A stretch of DNA of 64,000 bases. Origin: Lunularia cruciata. Its lineage: Eukaryota; Streptophyta; Marchantiopsida; Lunulariales; Lunulariaceae. The DNA is taken from assembly GCA_948567375.1 (NCBI GenBank), contig OX419759.1, forward strand, positions 61,977,493 through 62,041,492, in the 5' to 3' direction. Made by a program: the position numbers and the translations under genes. This document shows, piece by piece, positions 1-10,771 of the stretch. The notes under the pieces were generated by a model. That model made no database searches and was not told the origin of the DNA. It saw only the letters and a list, made by a program, of their open reading frames with translations. Position 1 is the first letter of the stretch, and every line of letters starts with the position of its first letter.

Positions 1-14
1 TATAATAACAACCA

Positions 15-30
15 TTGCCCCTAGGGGCAA
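15..30. repeat. 16-bp perfect palindrome
   Basis: TTGCCCCT is followed directly by its reverse complement AGGGGCAA. It lies in the 54 bp before the first LTR. Nothing else in positions 1-54 is recognisable, and no function is claimed. Confidence 0.5.
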
Positions 31-54
31 GGAAGACCACTATGTACCATGGCT

Positions 55-745
55 TGTAACACCCATTTGTGCATGTATATGGTATTGTGATACTTAGTTT
101 GGTATTATAAGTACTTGAGAAACATTATTTATATAGAGATAAAGGATGGTTCTACACTAATCATGATTAGCTAAAGTTAATCATAGTTAAGATAGAGTGA
201 ACCTTACTTTAGAGGAAATGGAAAAGATGAGCATCATTATTTTGGGTTCTAATATATTGACTTGGTACTATTCCTAAGTATTTGGTTTTGAGAAAAGAGT
301 TAAGAACTCTTGGATCCACAAGCATTTTTGTTTTGGATTCTTCAACAATCCAAGAAAAGCCCATGTGAATGAATCCTTGACATAATGGTTGGATCAAAAT
401 AAGATAACATGCTTAGGAGAATATTCTTATGAGTATGGATATTCCTTTAGACTTCTAACTTTATTTGACTTTTAGCCTAATATCTTGAGTTAATCTAGTA
501 ATTAATAACTTTGGTATGTAACTATTTTACAAGTATATAAACTAAGGGTGAGGAGGTACTTAACATCCTTTCATTTGCAACTATCTCTCTCTTATTGAGT
601 TCTCTAGTGAGTAATGTCTTGAGTCTTGGAATGTTAGCCTTGGAGGAATATGATGGAGTTGGGGTTCTTTGCCTTCTTAGTCCATGTTGCACTACCATAA
701 TATTCATCTGAGGTTCATCTTGAGTGAGAGACCAGCTGGGTCACA
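55..745 (+). mobile_element. 5' LTR of RLG-A copy A1
   Basis: The LTR starts TGTAACACCCATTTG and ends GGGTCACA, matching seven other LTRs of this family in the window. A TATA box (TATATAAA) is at 534-541. The sequence just downstream (751-768) is the family primer-binding region in degraded form. This LTR is clearly more mutated than those of A2 and A3, so A1 is the older copy. No matching 3' LTR is present in direct orientation. Confidence 0.85.
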
Positions 746-786
746 TTCTTTGTTCCATTGTTGAGAACTCTATAGAAGGCAAGATA

Positions 787-2103
787 ATGTTATGCATATA
801 ATTCTATATTAGGAAGAAGAAGGCTATGAGAGCTCACTTGGAGAGAACATTAGGGGAAGAGAGTATTTAACTTATGTTAGAGAACCAAGATCCATTTTTG
901 TACCCTGTAGTTCATTGTGATATCTTTGAGGTGATTTGTTACATCTTATATACATGAGACAATTTGGAGAGATTGTGTGAGGTGGATTGCAGATTATGGT
1001 GATTTTGAGCAAACCTCAAGTTTTAGATCTAATCTTGAGATTTTTACAAATTATAGCTTGGATTACATGTTATGTGGGACAATTGAAATTATTTTAAGGG
1101 CTACTACATGCATAGAGCTAGAGTTTTTGGAAAGTGGTAGGGTAAATTGTTCACACAAACTACATGCTCTTTGGAATTTTATACAAAGTTTGATATTTAT
1201 TCAGTTTTAGTTGGATTTCTTTGAACTTTTTAAAGAATAGAATTTGGTGAATAGAAATCTACCTTTTAGCCCAAGAATTAGGGAGAGATCAATCTTGCGC
1301 AAAAAGTTATGAGTTTTTAAAGTGAGGGGGGTGGTTTTCATATCAAATCTGAAACATGTGTGCTGAATAGAAAGGTGCCTGGGCCAAATGGCTTGATGAA
1401 AAGATCTAAAATTTTTCAGGGAAGGATGCCCTTAGGATCTTGATTAGGTGTGAAAATTTTTAGTGGAATATGACATACCAATTGAAAGAATTTAGTGGTA
1501 TTGTGAAGAGAGTTTAATTTTGGAGAGATGAGATCTCATGCATGAGGAGTGTGAGAGTAACCAAAAGCATGTTTGAGTGTTTAGACTCATCTTGAGAACA
1601 TGTAGGATCACCAAGAGTGGAAGTTGAGACTATGCAAGGTTCCCCAAGGGTTTGAGGTGATTGTAAGGGTGGATTTGAGGAAAAGAGAGTTTAGAATAGA
1701 ATTTGGAGAGAATGTTAAGAGGATCTAGAAACATACACTACTTGGAGGAAAGAGTGAGTCTAAATACTTTTTATGTGAAGAGAAGTGATATAAGGCAAGT
1801 TCATGTCCATTGATATTTGAGAGCAAGAGATCAAGGGAAAGGAGAGGTTTACTTGACTTGGGTTTGCATGTTGGACCTACTTCACCAAGATTGGGAGGGA
1901 GGAGATCTAAGACCAAAGAGTTGTGTGATGTTTGTGGAGTGGAAGGACTTCCAAAAGGACATGAGTGTAGTGGATTAATAACACTTTTGGAGACTTTGGT
2001 GAAGGATCTTGGAGAGAGTGTTAGTACATCTCAGAAATACTACCACCTTCATAAGCTAGTTCTCAAGATTAGTGATGGAGATAATCTTTCAACTTATGGA
2101 TAA
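787..2103 (+). pseudogene. RLG-A leader ORF, copy A1 (broken)
   Basis: Between the primer-binding region and gag, RLG-A carries an extra ORF that also occurs in copies A2 and A3. Here it is broken by several stops and frameshifts. Recognisable pieces are the N-terminal part (around 826-955), a middle part (977-1210) and a C-terminal part (1810-2103). The C-terminal part has a Cys/His cluster of the form C-x2-C-x8-H-x-C (CDVCGVEGLPKGHEC). The upstream CCHC knuckle seen in A2 is damaged here. I do not recognise a named family. It is not gag, which follows separately at 2305. Nucleic-acid binding is only an inference from the Cys/His motifs. Confidence 0.6.
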
Positions 2104-2304
2104 ACTATCCATGAGAGTTTGATTAATATGCACTCTAGGATTTGATTTTACTATAGAAATCTTGGAGCAACGTGAACTTTTTGTGTTCCCTAGGGCGGAT
2201 TACTCTCAAATTGTGTTTTTCATGTACATACTCTATTAGTCATAGAGTGAGAGGAAAGAAAAGAAAAAAATTGAGAGAAAGGAGAAACATAGTAAAGGGC
2301 TAAG

Positions 2305-3899
2305 ATGGGAAAACTTCTGGTTTTCTTTGGCAAGGATGGAGAAGATATGGAGATCTTTGTGAGAGACTTCAAGAGAACTTGCATAGGAAACAATGAGAGA
2401 ATAAAGAATGAATGGGTCTCATTATTACCAAATTTCTTTGAGGATGCAACACTTACATGCTATGAGTCATGATACCAAAAGGGAGAAAGGGAAGATGGGC
2501 AAGAAGATTCTTGGGTGAGTTTGACTATAGAATTCATTGAAAACTTTCTTCTAAATGAGAGTTACAAGAGATTGCCGAGTGATGTTACTTTTCTCAAACA
2601 AGGAGATGGAGAGAAAGTGAGAGTTTATGTAGAAAGAGTGGAGAAATTAGAATCCAAATTTTGCATAATGTTGAGAAAAGGTGAGGATGATTTACTATGG
2701 TTGGCAAAGGAGCCATGTTCACCAAGAATTTTTGGGAGGATTGAGACTATAGAGTAGAAGTAAAGTGAGATATGAGAAACCTTCTTCCAAGGTTGAAGCT
2801 ATCAAGATTGCAATTTGTATGAAGAAGAGTTTGGAAGGGGATGAGATTGATATGGTGGTGAAGGAGGTTGTGCATCCTCCTAAAGGATACAAGTATGGTG
2901 GAAATTTTGATAATTTTGTGGCAAGGGTTGCACCACAAATAGTAGTGGCTATGGTTCTTGCACCTCTACCAGAAGATCCCTTCAAAGCATCATAGAACAA
3001 CTTGTAAATCTCAAGATCAATATAGTGCAACTATGGGAGAAGAGAGAGGTGGATCACAATGTGGGGAGAGGGCCTAGGAGTTATGGAAGCTATCCATATA
3101 GACGAGGCCAACCAAAAACTAATTTCAATGATAGAAGTTATTTTGGTTGTGGAGAAGAGATCACATCCAAAAGAATTATCCAAATTCCACTTACTGTGGA
3201 GGAAAGAATTATGAGGGAGCCAATAGAGGGAAAGAGGGAGTAGTGAAACCCAAGTAGCTTCTAATCCAAACAAAAGTAAGGGGGTAGCATCCATAGATGT
3301 GGTTGAGAGCAAGTATGAGAAGTGGTAGTGCTCAAACTCCAAAGGTCTTAATTTGCAGCTTTTGGCACAATAGAAGAAGAGAGCTAGTTTTGCAAAGGGT
3401 ATCTATTTTTCTCAAGAATTTACTCCTAGTAAGGATACTCTTATGAAAACTAGGAGCACTTGCACTAGCACCTCAACACCATCACAAAGACTCCAAGGAA
3501 GAAGTTGAGGATGGATGACTTCTTGATCTCAAAGAAACAATGGAATTACAATGCATTCAAGGATGTTGGTAGTCACAAGGCTAACATCACAATAGGCTAA
3601 CTGATAGCTTTGAATCCTACCTTGAGAAAGGAGCTTAGAGGTGGTTTGAGTTTTACAAGGAGCAAGAAAGAAGAAAGCAAAAGCTCTAGTATTAATAGGG
3701 GTGGTGGATGCCAAACCAGCACCATGAGAGGCTTGTGATTATACCTCTAAGATTAATTTGAGAGTGAACGGTCACAATATCAAGGATGCACTTGTTGAAG
3801 AAAGAAAAAGCTCTAGTATCAATGGGGGTAGTGGATGCCAAACCAACACCATGGAGGCTTGTGAATATGCTTCCAAGATTGATGTGAGAGTGAATGGTC
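2305..3899 (+). pseudogene. RLG-A gag to protease region, copy A1 (broken, truncated)
   Basis: Homologous to gag of A2 and A3, starting MGKL at 2305. Visible pieces include the retrotransposon gag-domain block with the FFEDATLT motif, the block at 2515-2757, and remnants of the zinc-knuckle region near 3140-3170 in which the knuckle is lost. Several in-frame stops (for example near 2469 and 2757) and frameshifts make it non-coding. Homology stops at 3899 inside the protease segment, where a reversed RLG-A LTR begins. RT, RNase H and integrase are absent. Confidence 0.8.
3670..3899 (+). repeat. Imperfect tandem duplication, about 128-bp period
   Basis: The segment starting GAAGAAAGCAAAAGCTCT at 3670 is repeated from 3798 as GAAGAAAGAAAAAGCTCT, and the similarity continues to the truncation point at 3899. 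Both units encode the stretch just before the RLG-A protease. The units differ at many positions, so this may be a junction between two diverged RLG-A copies rather than a fresh duplication. Confidence 0.75.
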
Positions 3900-3900
3900 T

Positions 3901-4574
3901 ATGAGTCGGCCTGTCTCTCCCTCAAGATGAACCTCTTATGGCTATTATGGTAGCGCACCATGGACTAAGAAGGCAAGGAACCCCAACTCCATCATACTCC
4001 TCCAAGGCTAACACTCCAAGACTCAAGACATTACTCACTAGAGAACTCAATGAGAGAGAGAAAGTTGCAAACAAAAGGATGATGAGTACCTCCTCACCCC
4101 TTGTTTATATACTTGTGAAATAATTATACATCAAAGTTACTAATTATTGGAGTAACTCAAGTTACTAGGCTCAAAATTCAAGTAAAGTCAAAAATTATAA
4201 AGGAATATCCATCCACATGGGCATATTCCACTAAGCATGTGATCTTATCTTGACCCAACCACTAAGTCAAAGATTCCTTCACATAAGCTATCCTTGGACT
4301 ATAAAAGAATCCAAAACAAAAAGGCTTGCCCAAGAGTTCTCAACTCTTTCCCTCAAAGCCAAACACTTAGGAATAATATGAAGTCAACACACTAGAATCC
4401 AAGATAGTGGTGCTCATCTTTTCCACTTCCCCTTTGTCTTAGCTATGACTAACTTTAGCTAATCATGACTAATGTCAAACTATCCTTTATCTCTATATAA
4501 ATAATATCTCTCAAGTACTTGTAATACCAAGCTAAATATCACATTACCACACACATGCACAAATGGTTGTTATA
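3901..4574 (-). mobile_element. Solo RLG-A LTR, reversed
   Basis: A reverse-complement copy of the RLG-A LTR, with its TATA box at 4104-4111 on the minus strand. GGTCT flanks it on both sides (3896-3900 and 4575-4579), a plausible 5-bp target duplication, although the first LTR base is lost or shared with it. The left flank is RLG-A internal sequence and the right flank is RLG-C, so the locus was already rearranged or was rearranged later. Confidence 0.8.
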
Positions 4575-5792
4575 GGTCTAGTTGGTAACTCCTCCAATCT
4601 AGCCGTTGTTGCCTACCATAAACCATTGGTCACTAAGCGGATCCCATGCTCCTCAACCAAGTTAGCTCCAATATCAACCACCTCTACTCTAGTAGTAGGA
4701 ACCACATCATCCCTATTGTCAAAAAGCATGGCAGCCAACCGAAACACTAGGGCTGGGTCAACTCCCAATGTACACATGTCATTGGTTGAGAATAATGGAA
4801 AGTGCATAATCAATTGAGCTACCCCCAACATTGTGCTAGACTCAATCTATCTAGTAGTAGGTGACTGACTTGTAGGTAGTCCATCATGCATCCCATCACC
4901 ACCTACCACACCTGCACTAGGGCGTCTAGGAGCCATGGATGTCATCTATAGTGACTCAAAGAGTGTAAAAGACTAGGAAGTCTAACCTATCTACCAACCT
5001 CTCCTCTCTGTGGGTCCAACTCCACTGATGCTCCTCTAGGCTCTAGAGCAGTATTGCACTCCTAGTCACTATGAAAGATGCATCCACCTATGCTACTCCG
5101 CACATGAAGTCTAAAACATCTCTATCACCTACAAATGAGGTGGAAGCCTCAACATCCAAATCTGATCTCCTTTGAGCTATGGCCATGCTAGCCAATCTAT
5201 GCTCTAGTTGCTCAATCTGTGCTCCAGTTGCTCAATCTATGCTCTAGTCGCTCAATCTGAATAGCCATGGTTGTATTAGAAGTAAAGGTAGAAATTGCAA
5301 CTCTACTAGGCGTGGATCCTCTACTACCACCTTGTCCTTCATGACCTAGAGCTCCTCTACCACCTACCATAGCAACTCTACCACTCTATAACTCCAACTG
5401 TAGGTCAAAGCATCGGTCACTAGTGTGACCAAATCTATGGCAATGCTCACATTGTATTTGTGATGGTTGTGATGCACTAGAGGTATTAGGTCTACTACCA
5501 TGAGTGCACTCTCTCCCATGATGATGTCCACCACAAGTCCAACAAGCAACACCACCATTCAATGGCTATTGCTAACCCAAAAATGAAGGGTCTAGTTACA
5601 CTAGGCCCTCCACTTGCTCCATAGGATCTGAGATGTCCACCCTGTCCTCAAAAACCAACATGGTGTGGTGCACTCTACTACACTCTAGAAGAAGTAACAG
5701 TTCTGGATGAGGTCTCCCTACCAAATCTAGATATCACCACCCTCTCCTCCACCATGTTGAGCTCAATATGCTCAACCAAACCAAAGACCACT
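4575..5792 (-). pseudogene. RLG-C gag, 3' half, copy C1 (broken)
   Basis: Minus-strand gag remnant. Two zinc knuckles are visible: CWTCGGHHHGREC (5508-5546, C-x2-C-x3-H-x4-C) and CEHCHRFGHTSDRC (5410-5451, C-x2-C-x4-H-x4-C). The second is intact here but has a stop in copy C2. A Gly/Arg-rich linker follows. The block at 4613-4831 aligns with 49156-49374 of copy C2. The gene is cut at 5792 by element B1, and its upstream half resumes at 24823. Confidence 0.75.
5199..5258 (-). repeat. Three 20-bp tandem units inside RLG-C gag
   Basis: Three near-identical 20-bp units (ATGCTCTAGTTGCTCAATCT and variants) lie head to tail. Copy C2 has a single unit at the equivalent place (about 46876-46895). Twenty is not a multiple of three, so the two extra units shift the gag frame in C1. 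Confidence 0.85.
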
Positions 5793-6462
5793 TGTGACAA
5801 CCTAACAAACATCACTTTTGTGGTAATCAGGTAAGTAAAGTTCATTTCCATAAAGATACAAGTCAGAAATATCCAAATAAAAAATAAAAAAATCACAATG
5901 TAGTTCTTCTTGGTTGCATCTTTAATCTCTTAGGTAGAAACTACACCCAAAAGAGAGGAACAAGCACTAGATCGCAGTCTTGTCACAAATTAACACTCAT
6001 AATCACCACTCCATCAAATTATGTCCAAACAAAACTTGATTGTGATGATTCAAACTTCTCCGAATATGGCTACTTCACTACATAACAACTTTGCCCTAGA
6101 ATTATGTTATATGCTTCCATTGAAGGCACAAATTCCTTGATCTAAGTTGCTTTGCATCAAACCTGCACTACACTCACCAATGCAGAATACTACCAACACT
6201 ACAATTCCTCTTAGATCTATCAAGGCATTGCTTTGATTATACTTCACTTAGGATCAAACACATAGAATGAAGATCAAGGTTGTGGAATCTTACATCCAAC
6301 AAGCACACTAACTTGCACTTCAAATTTCTCCCAACAACCACAAACACACACACAAAATTGATACCTGGGATTTAGCTCAAGCAACGAGCACTGAACTTAG
6401 CACTTTGCTTTATCTATCTTCAGAATTACAAATACTAAACCATACAACTCAGCAAATGCTTC

Positions 6463-6470
6463 TTTAAATA
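6463..6470 (-). promoter_or_regulatory. TATA-like box of the RLG-B LTR
   Basis: TATTTAAA on the minus strand, about 120 bp downstream of the LTR ORF stop. A related TATTTAAG is present in the solo LTR at 44490-46389 (around 45716). If this is the element's promoter, the ORF lies in U3. Its role is inferred from position and sequence only. Confidence 0.45.
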
Positions 6471-8985
6471 GTAGAGCAATCAATAATTACTAATAAAAAT
6501 ATCATTCTAGAACAACTCTTCCAACCTATAGATCCAAAATGACAATACACCTCTTCATATCTATCTCTTAAAATCTCAAATCTGTTACTACTCTGATCCA
6601 ATATCAACCTCAACTTTGGCTTCCAAACCCAATGATCCTACAAAAATTTCACCTTCTTCGGGTCTCTCTAATTCTACTACATCCTCCACTATTTCATTAC
6701 TTCTTCACCCTAAACTACAATTTCATTAATGGATAATCTTTCTACTTCCTTATCTTCCAACCCACTCTTCTCTACTGTCTTAGTACTCACCTGAAGACAC
6801 TTGCACTCCTACTTCTGCTACTTTGAACTTCTTATCTTCCTTCATACTACTCCAAAGTCTTTGTAACTCTAAATTTACTAAGTCTAATCTAAGACTTACA
6901 TTGTCTCCTACCTCAATTATCTTCCTATCTACTTGTTCCCTCAAACAAATCAAAAGAGTGTTCATATCTACATCTTTTGCTCTCCTCTTCCTTGTCTCTT
7001 GCACTAGCAAATTCAATTCATGCAATCTTGTTTCCTCCAACTTTCCTTCAGACTCTGTGCTCAGCATTGCTCTAAGTCTCCCAAAAACTTCTCATATTGA
7101 CTTGAATGCATACCTTTGAGATCATTCTACCTTCAACTCTTCTCTATACATCTTTAACTCATCTTCATACTCGGCTGCAAGCATCTTCTTCTCTTCCTCA
7201 TATTCAGCACTCTGCATCTCAGCACTTCTTACCAAACTTCTCAATCTTTCCTCCTCTTGGTGTTGAACCGCTAGCTCCCTCTGCCATGCTTGATCCTTCT
7301 CTACTGCACTTTTCTTCAAGCTCTTTAACTCCTGCTCTATCATAGCTGCCATTGCCTTCACATGTATGTTTTCAATGTGAACTTCACTAACTTCACCTTT
7401 CATCTTCTCCACCAATACTTTTTGCTCTTTCAACTCTTTGGCTTGACTGTGCATCTCTCTTTCATACTTCTCGAAACTCTCATGCAAGTTCTCTAAAGTA
7501 TTCTTCTTCAAGACCTTATCTATGCAAAGTTCTTCAGTTTGTTCTTCCCTTCGAGTTACAACCTCCTTCAATCCCCTTGTTTTTTCCAGCAATACTTCAT
7601 CACCTACAACTCATTCTCACCTCCATATGATCGTTCTAGATCACCTTCTTTTGCTTCTTCAATAGCGCCAACAATGGACTCACAATTTGCAATAAGTACT
7701 CCACCCCATCAAAGTCTTCTTCTTCTTCTGCTCCAACTTCACTCTTCACCTCCATCGATGCCTCCTCCGCTAGAGTCTTCCTCCAAAGTCTTGATCTTCG
7801 TACCTTCAATGACCTTCCTTCCGAGTTTACGTCTTCCTTATACACAAAGCTCAGACTTGCAAGTTCAGCTGTTATTGACTTCTTGGATCTCACTCCCTTC
7901 TCATCTTCTTTCTTCAGTTCTTCACCCATCTCCTTCATGGGCAACTCTAAGCAAGGGCCATCTCCTCCATCCATACTATCAATTGCCACATGGAATGCCT
8001 CATTGTCTTCTACCTCGACTCATTGTTGGACTTCATCTTCACCTTCACCTTCACTCTCACTCCCAGACTTCTCACTCTGTAATGTGAGTTCAACTTCTTT
8101 GGAGTCTCCTCTCTTGGACTATATCTCTCCTTCAGACTTTGTCTCTAAAGTCTCGTCCTTCATTGCCTTCTTACCTCATGGATTGAGTCTTTGGGTCTTT
8201 TGTTGTGGCTAGGATACGGCTACTTCTTTGGGTTTAGTTCGCTTCTTTGTCTTTGGACTTCTTCCTTCCACCATCTTCCTCTATCCTGTTTGAATGAAAT
8301 GATCATCATTGGCTCACAATCGCAAAATGTATCATTGCTCCTCTTCATCTGCTTCTTGTCAAAGATCGGGATGGAAATGTGAAACCATACGCTTCCTCTC
8401 TTCCGTTGTCAGCAGATTTAATCCTATGTAGAAATATGCTGCAAGTGGTGCAAAGTAGTGTGGTGGCAAATTGGTCCTCCAATTGATGATCATCTGCCTT
8501 GTTCTCTGATGGAAGCACTTTGCCCAGTTCACCTTCTTTCATACAAACATCTGGTGGAAGAAGACCGCCTGCTGCATGTTCACATATGTTGTTTGCTCGA
8601 GCTTGAACATTGTCGTGATCGCTCCTACAATGCTTTGCTTAATTGGATCTTGATAGGACTCCACTTTGTAGCCATTGTTGGTTCACGGAGCAAAGAACAA
8701 ATTTCTAATTTCAGCGATTTCTTCTACAACGTCACACTTACTATAAAAGGTAATCTTAGTTGCATCTCCTACTTCTTTCCCTAGTACCAACTTCCAATCT
8801 GACTCAATCCATCAAGCTGGATTTCCTTTCTTCCCCATAACTTTGAGGCCATCCTCACAATTGTTTGCATCTATCTCTACTGTAAAAGACCGAAACCGAG
8901 GAGAGAAATAGGAGAATGGAAACTCACATTGGGACACTTGAAATGAGGGAAAACTCCGAATGCCTAGCATGAGCTTCGGCCTTGG

Positions 8986-8993
8986 TATTTATA
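8986..8993 (-). promoter_or_regulatory. TATA box of RLG-D 3' LTR
   Basis: TATAAATA on the minus strand, about 310 bp into the LTR. That leaves roughly 75 bp for R-U5 if transcription starts about 30 bp downstream. The identical box in the 5' LTR is the one that would drive the element. Confidence 0.75.
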
Positions 8994-9012
8994 GGTAGCA
9001 TACAAGACCCTT

Positions 9013-9234
9013 GAAGCTTCTCAAGAAGATTCCTTGAGCCACTTTCTTGGAGTGCAAGCCAAGTTAACTAGGAAGCTTCTCAAGAAGCTTCTTTCTAGAA
9101 GCCGCCTACTTGGCGTGCAAGCTAAGCTAGTTAGAAGCTTCTAGAAGCTTCCTTCTAGAAGCTACCTGCTTAGGGCGCAAGTTAACTAGTTGGGAAGCTT
9201 CCTAAGAAGCTTCTTAGATGCTTCTAGAATATTC
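9013..9234 (-). promoter_or_regulatory. Heat-shock-element-like array, RLG-D 3' LTR
   Basis: Nine GAAnnTTC pairs start at 9013, 9025, 9072, 9084, 9134, 9144, 9194, 9206 and 9227. Two places form uninterrupted HSEs with alternating units every 5 bp: 9133-9152 (four units, GAAgcTTCtaGAAgcTTC) and 9221-9235 (three units, TTCtaGAAtaTTC). All lie upstream of the TATA box. Alternating nGAAn/nTTCn units are the known binding site of heat-shock factors. Actual HSF binding is inferred. Confidence 0.65.
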
Positions 9235-9238
9235 TAGG

Positions 9239-10741
9239 CTATTTTGTCTTATTCTCTACTTCGTAAGCCCGACTAACTTTGTCACTAAACTCCATATTGT
9301 TACATATTCCCCCGCCGCTAGTTGGTGACGTCCTCGTCGCCAGTGAAGCTTCGAATTCCTTGATGGCCATCTGTGCATTCTGGAGGTGAGAAAGAGGTTC
9401 CCATGTAGCATCATGAAGGGGATACCCTTTCCAAAGGACCTTGTACTCCGTATGTTGGTGACGGCCTCGTTGAATATGGCGACACGCAAGGATACGATCA
9501 ACTTCGTACTCCTCATGATCATTGATAGGGATAGGAAGAGGGGGAGGTTGGACTCGAGAGGAAAAGGAAGAAGGGTTAGGAACAAAGGGTTTCAACTTGG
9601 AAATATGAAAGACAGGATAGATACGCATATGACAAGATAAGGCAAGACGATAAGCAACAGGAGAGATAATATGGGTGATATCAAAGGGTCCTATCCAATT
9701 AGGAGCAAGTTTACGAACTTGGGTATCAAGTGGGAGAGGGAGGTTACTAGAGGATAGCATGACTTTATCACCAACTTCAAAGGTGAGATCACGACGATGA
9801 TGGTCTGCATATTGTTTTTGGCGATTCTGAGCAACAAGGAGGTGAGATTTGGCTTGTTGAAGAGATTGGGATATAGTGGTCAAGAATGTAGAAGTATGAG
9901 GAACCTGAGAGGGAGGGGGAGCAAGAAGAGAATCTGGAACAAGCGGATCTTGGCCAAAATTGAGAAAGAAGGGAGAAAATCTAGTGCTTGCCTGTTTGGA
10001 ATTGTTGTAGGCAAATTCTGCAGCTGCAAGACATTCATCCCAGTTGGTATGGTGGACATTGACAAAGGCCCGCAACATATCCTCCAATGTACGATTGGCG
10101 CGTTCGGTTTGTCCATCAGTTTGAGGATGATAGGCCATGGACAAAGTAAGCTTGGTGCCGAGTATCTGGAAGAGTGCTTGCCAAAACTTCCCGGTAAATC
10201 GAGGATCACGGTCGGAGATGAGTACACGTGGCATCCCGTGATGCTTGAAGACATTGTCAAAGTAGATTTGCGCTAAGGTTGGAGCATCCACGGTATCACA
10301 GGTTGGTGCCAAGTGGATTTGCTTACTAAGCTTATCCACAAACACCACAATTGCGGTGTGTCCTTGTTTTGTCTTTGGCAAGGATGTGATGAGATCCAAG
10401 CTCACATGCTCCCAACGAGCGGATGGAATGGCGAGTGGTTGAAGGAGTCCACTCGGCTTCTGGTTGCTGGCCTTGTTCCATTGGCAACTCTCACATGATC
10501 GGACAAAGTCTCGAACATCTCGTGTCATGTTGGGCCACCACCATTGGCGTTGGAGGGTGCCCAAGGTCTTGTCCACTCCCATGTGACCAGCTATTGGTAA
10601 ATCATGGGCTTCTTGAAGGCGCACAAGTCGAAGATCACCTTTGGTTGGAACATAGATCTGGTCTGCATGGAATAAAAGGCCTTCCTTGAAGGAGAAGGTG
10701 TTGTACTCCTTGTTGCGTGCTGTTAGACGACCGTGTACCAT
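9239..10741 (-). CDS. Integrase and chromodomain segment of RLG-D pol
   Basis: An uninterrupted 500-codon stretch of pol. The zinc-binding HHCC module has H46, H53, C83 and C86. The catalytic core has D116 (SLDLI), D177 (ISDRDP) and E213 (QTERAN), and the last two are 35 residues apart, as in the DD35E family. A GPF motif is at 351-353. A chromodomain follows at about 411-450 (YEVDRILACR, KVLWKGY, TWEP). Integrase inserts the cDNA, and chromodomains of this class bind modified histones and steer insertion, which places the element among chromoviruses. An in-frame TGA at 10769-10771 (ancestral CGA likely) separates it from RNase H. The frame runs through the polypurine tract and ends 66 bp inside the 3' LTR. 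Confidence 0.93.
   Translation of the reverse strand: MVHGRLTARNKEYNTFSFKEGLLFHADQIYVPTKGDLRLVRLQEAHDLPIAGHMGVDKTLGTLQRQWWWPNMTRDVRDFVRSCESCQWNKASNQKPSGLLQPLAIPSARWEHVSLDLITSLPKTKQGHTAIVVFVDKLSKQIHLAPTCDTVDAPTLAQIYFDNVFKHHGMPRVLISDRDPRFTGKFWQALFQILGTKLTLSMAYHPQTDGQTERANRTLEDMLRAFVNVHHTNWDECLAAAEFAYNNSKQASTRFSPFFLNFGQDPLVPDSLLAPPPSQVPHTSTFLTTISQSLQQAKSHLLVAQNRQKQYADHHRRDLTFEVGDKVMLSSSNLPLPLDTQVRKLAPNWIGPFDITHIISPVAYRLALSCHMRIYPVFHISKLKPFVPNPSSFSSRVQPPPLPIPINDHEEYEVDRILACRHIQRGRHQHTEYKVLWKGYPLHDATWEPLSHLQNAQMAIKEFEASLATRTSPTSGGGICNNMEFSDKVSRAYEVENKTK
9305..9317 (-). promoter_or_regulatory. Polypurine tract of RLG-D
   Basis: GGCGGGGGAATA on the minus strand, directly before the 3' LTR. It would prime plus-strand DNA synthesis. 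It is also translated as part of the pol C-terminus. Confidence 0.85.
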
Positions 10742-10771
10742 TTGGAAGAAGGGATCTTGCTGTAGGGCTAA

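Larger units (their letters stand above)
8881..9304 (-). mobile_element. 3' LTR of RLG-D
   Basis: 424 bp, nearly identical to 14041-14464. It holds a TATA box (8986-8993) and an array of GAAnnTTC pairs (9013-9234) upstream of it. The pol reading frame runs through the polypurine tract and ends 66 bp inside this LTR. Confidence 0.97.

Noticed and set aside
7539-8087. 182-codon plus-strand ORF, Ser/Leu/Pro-rich
   Set aside because: It lies exactly opposite the coiled-coil LTR ORF. Its Ser/Leu/Pro bias is the mirror of Glu/Lys/Gln codons.
9797-10276. 159-codon plus-strand ORF
   Set aside because: Antisense to the RLG-D integrase core, which shows a complete DD35E triad on the other strand.
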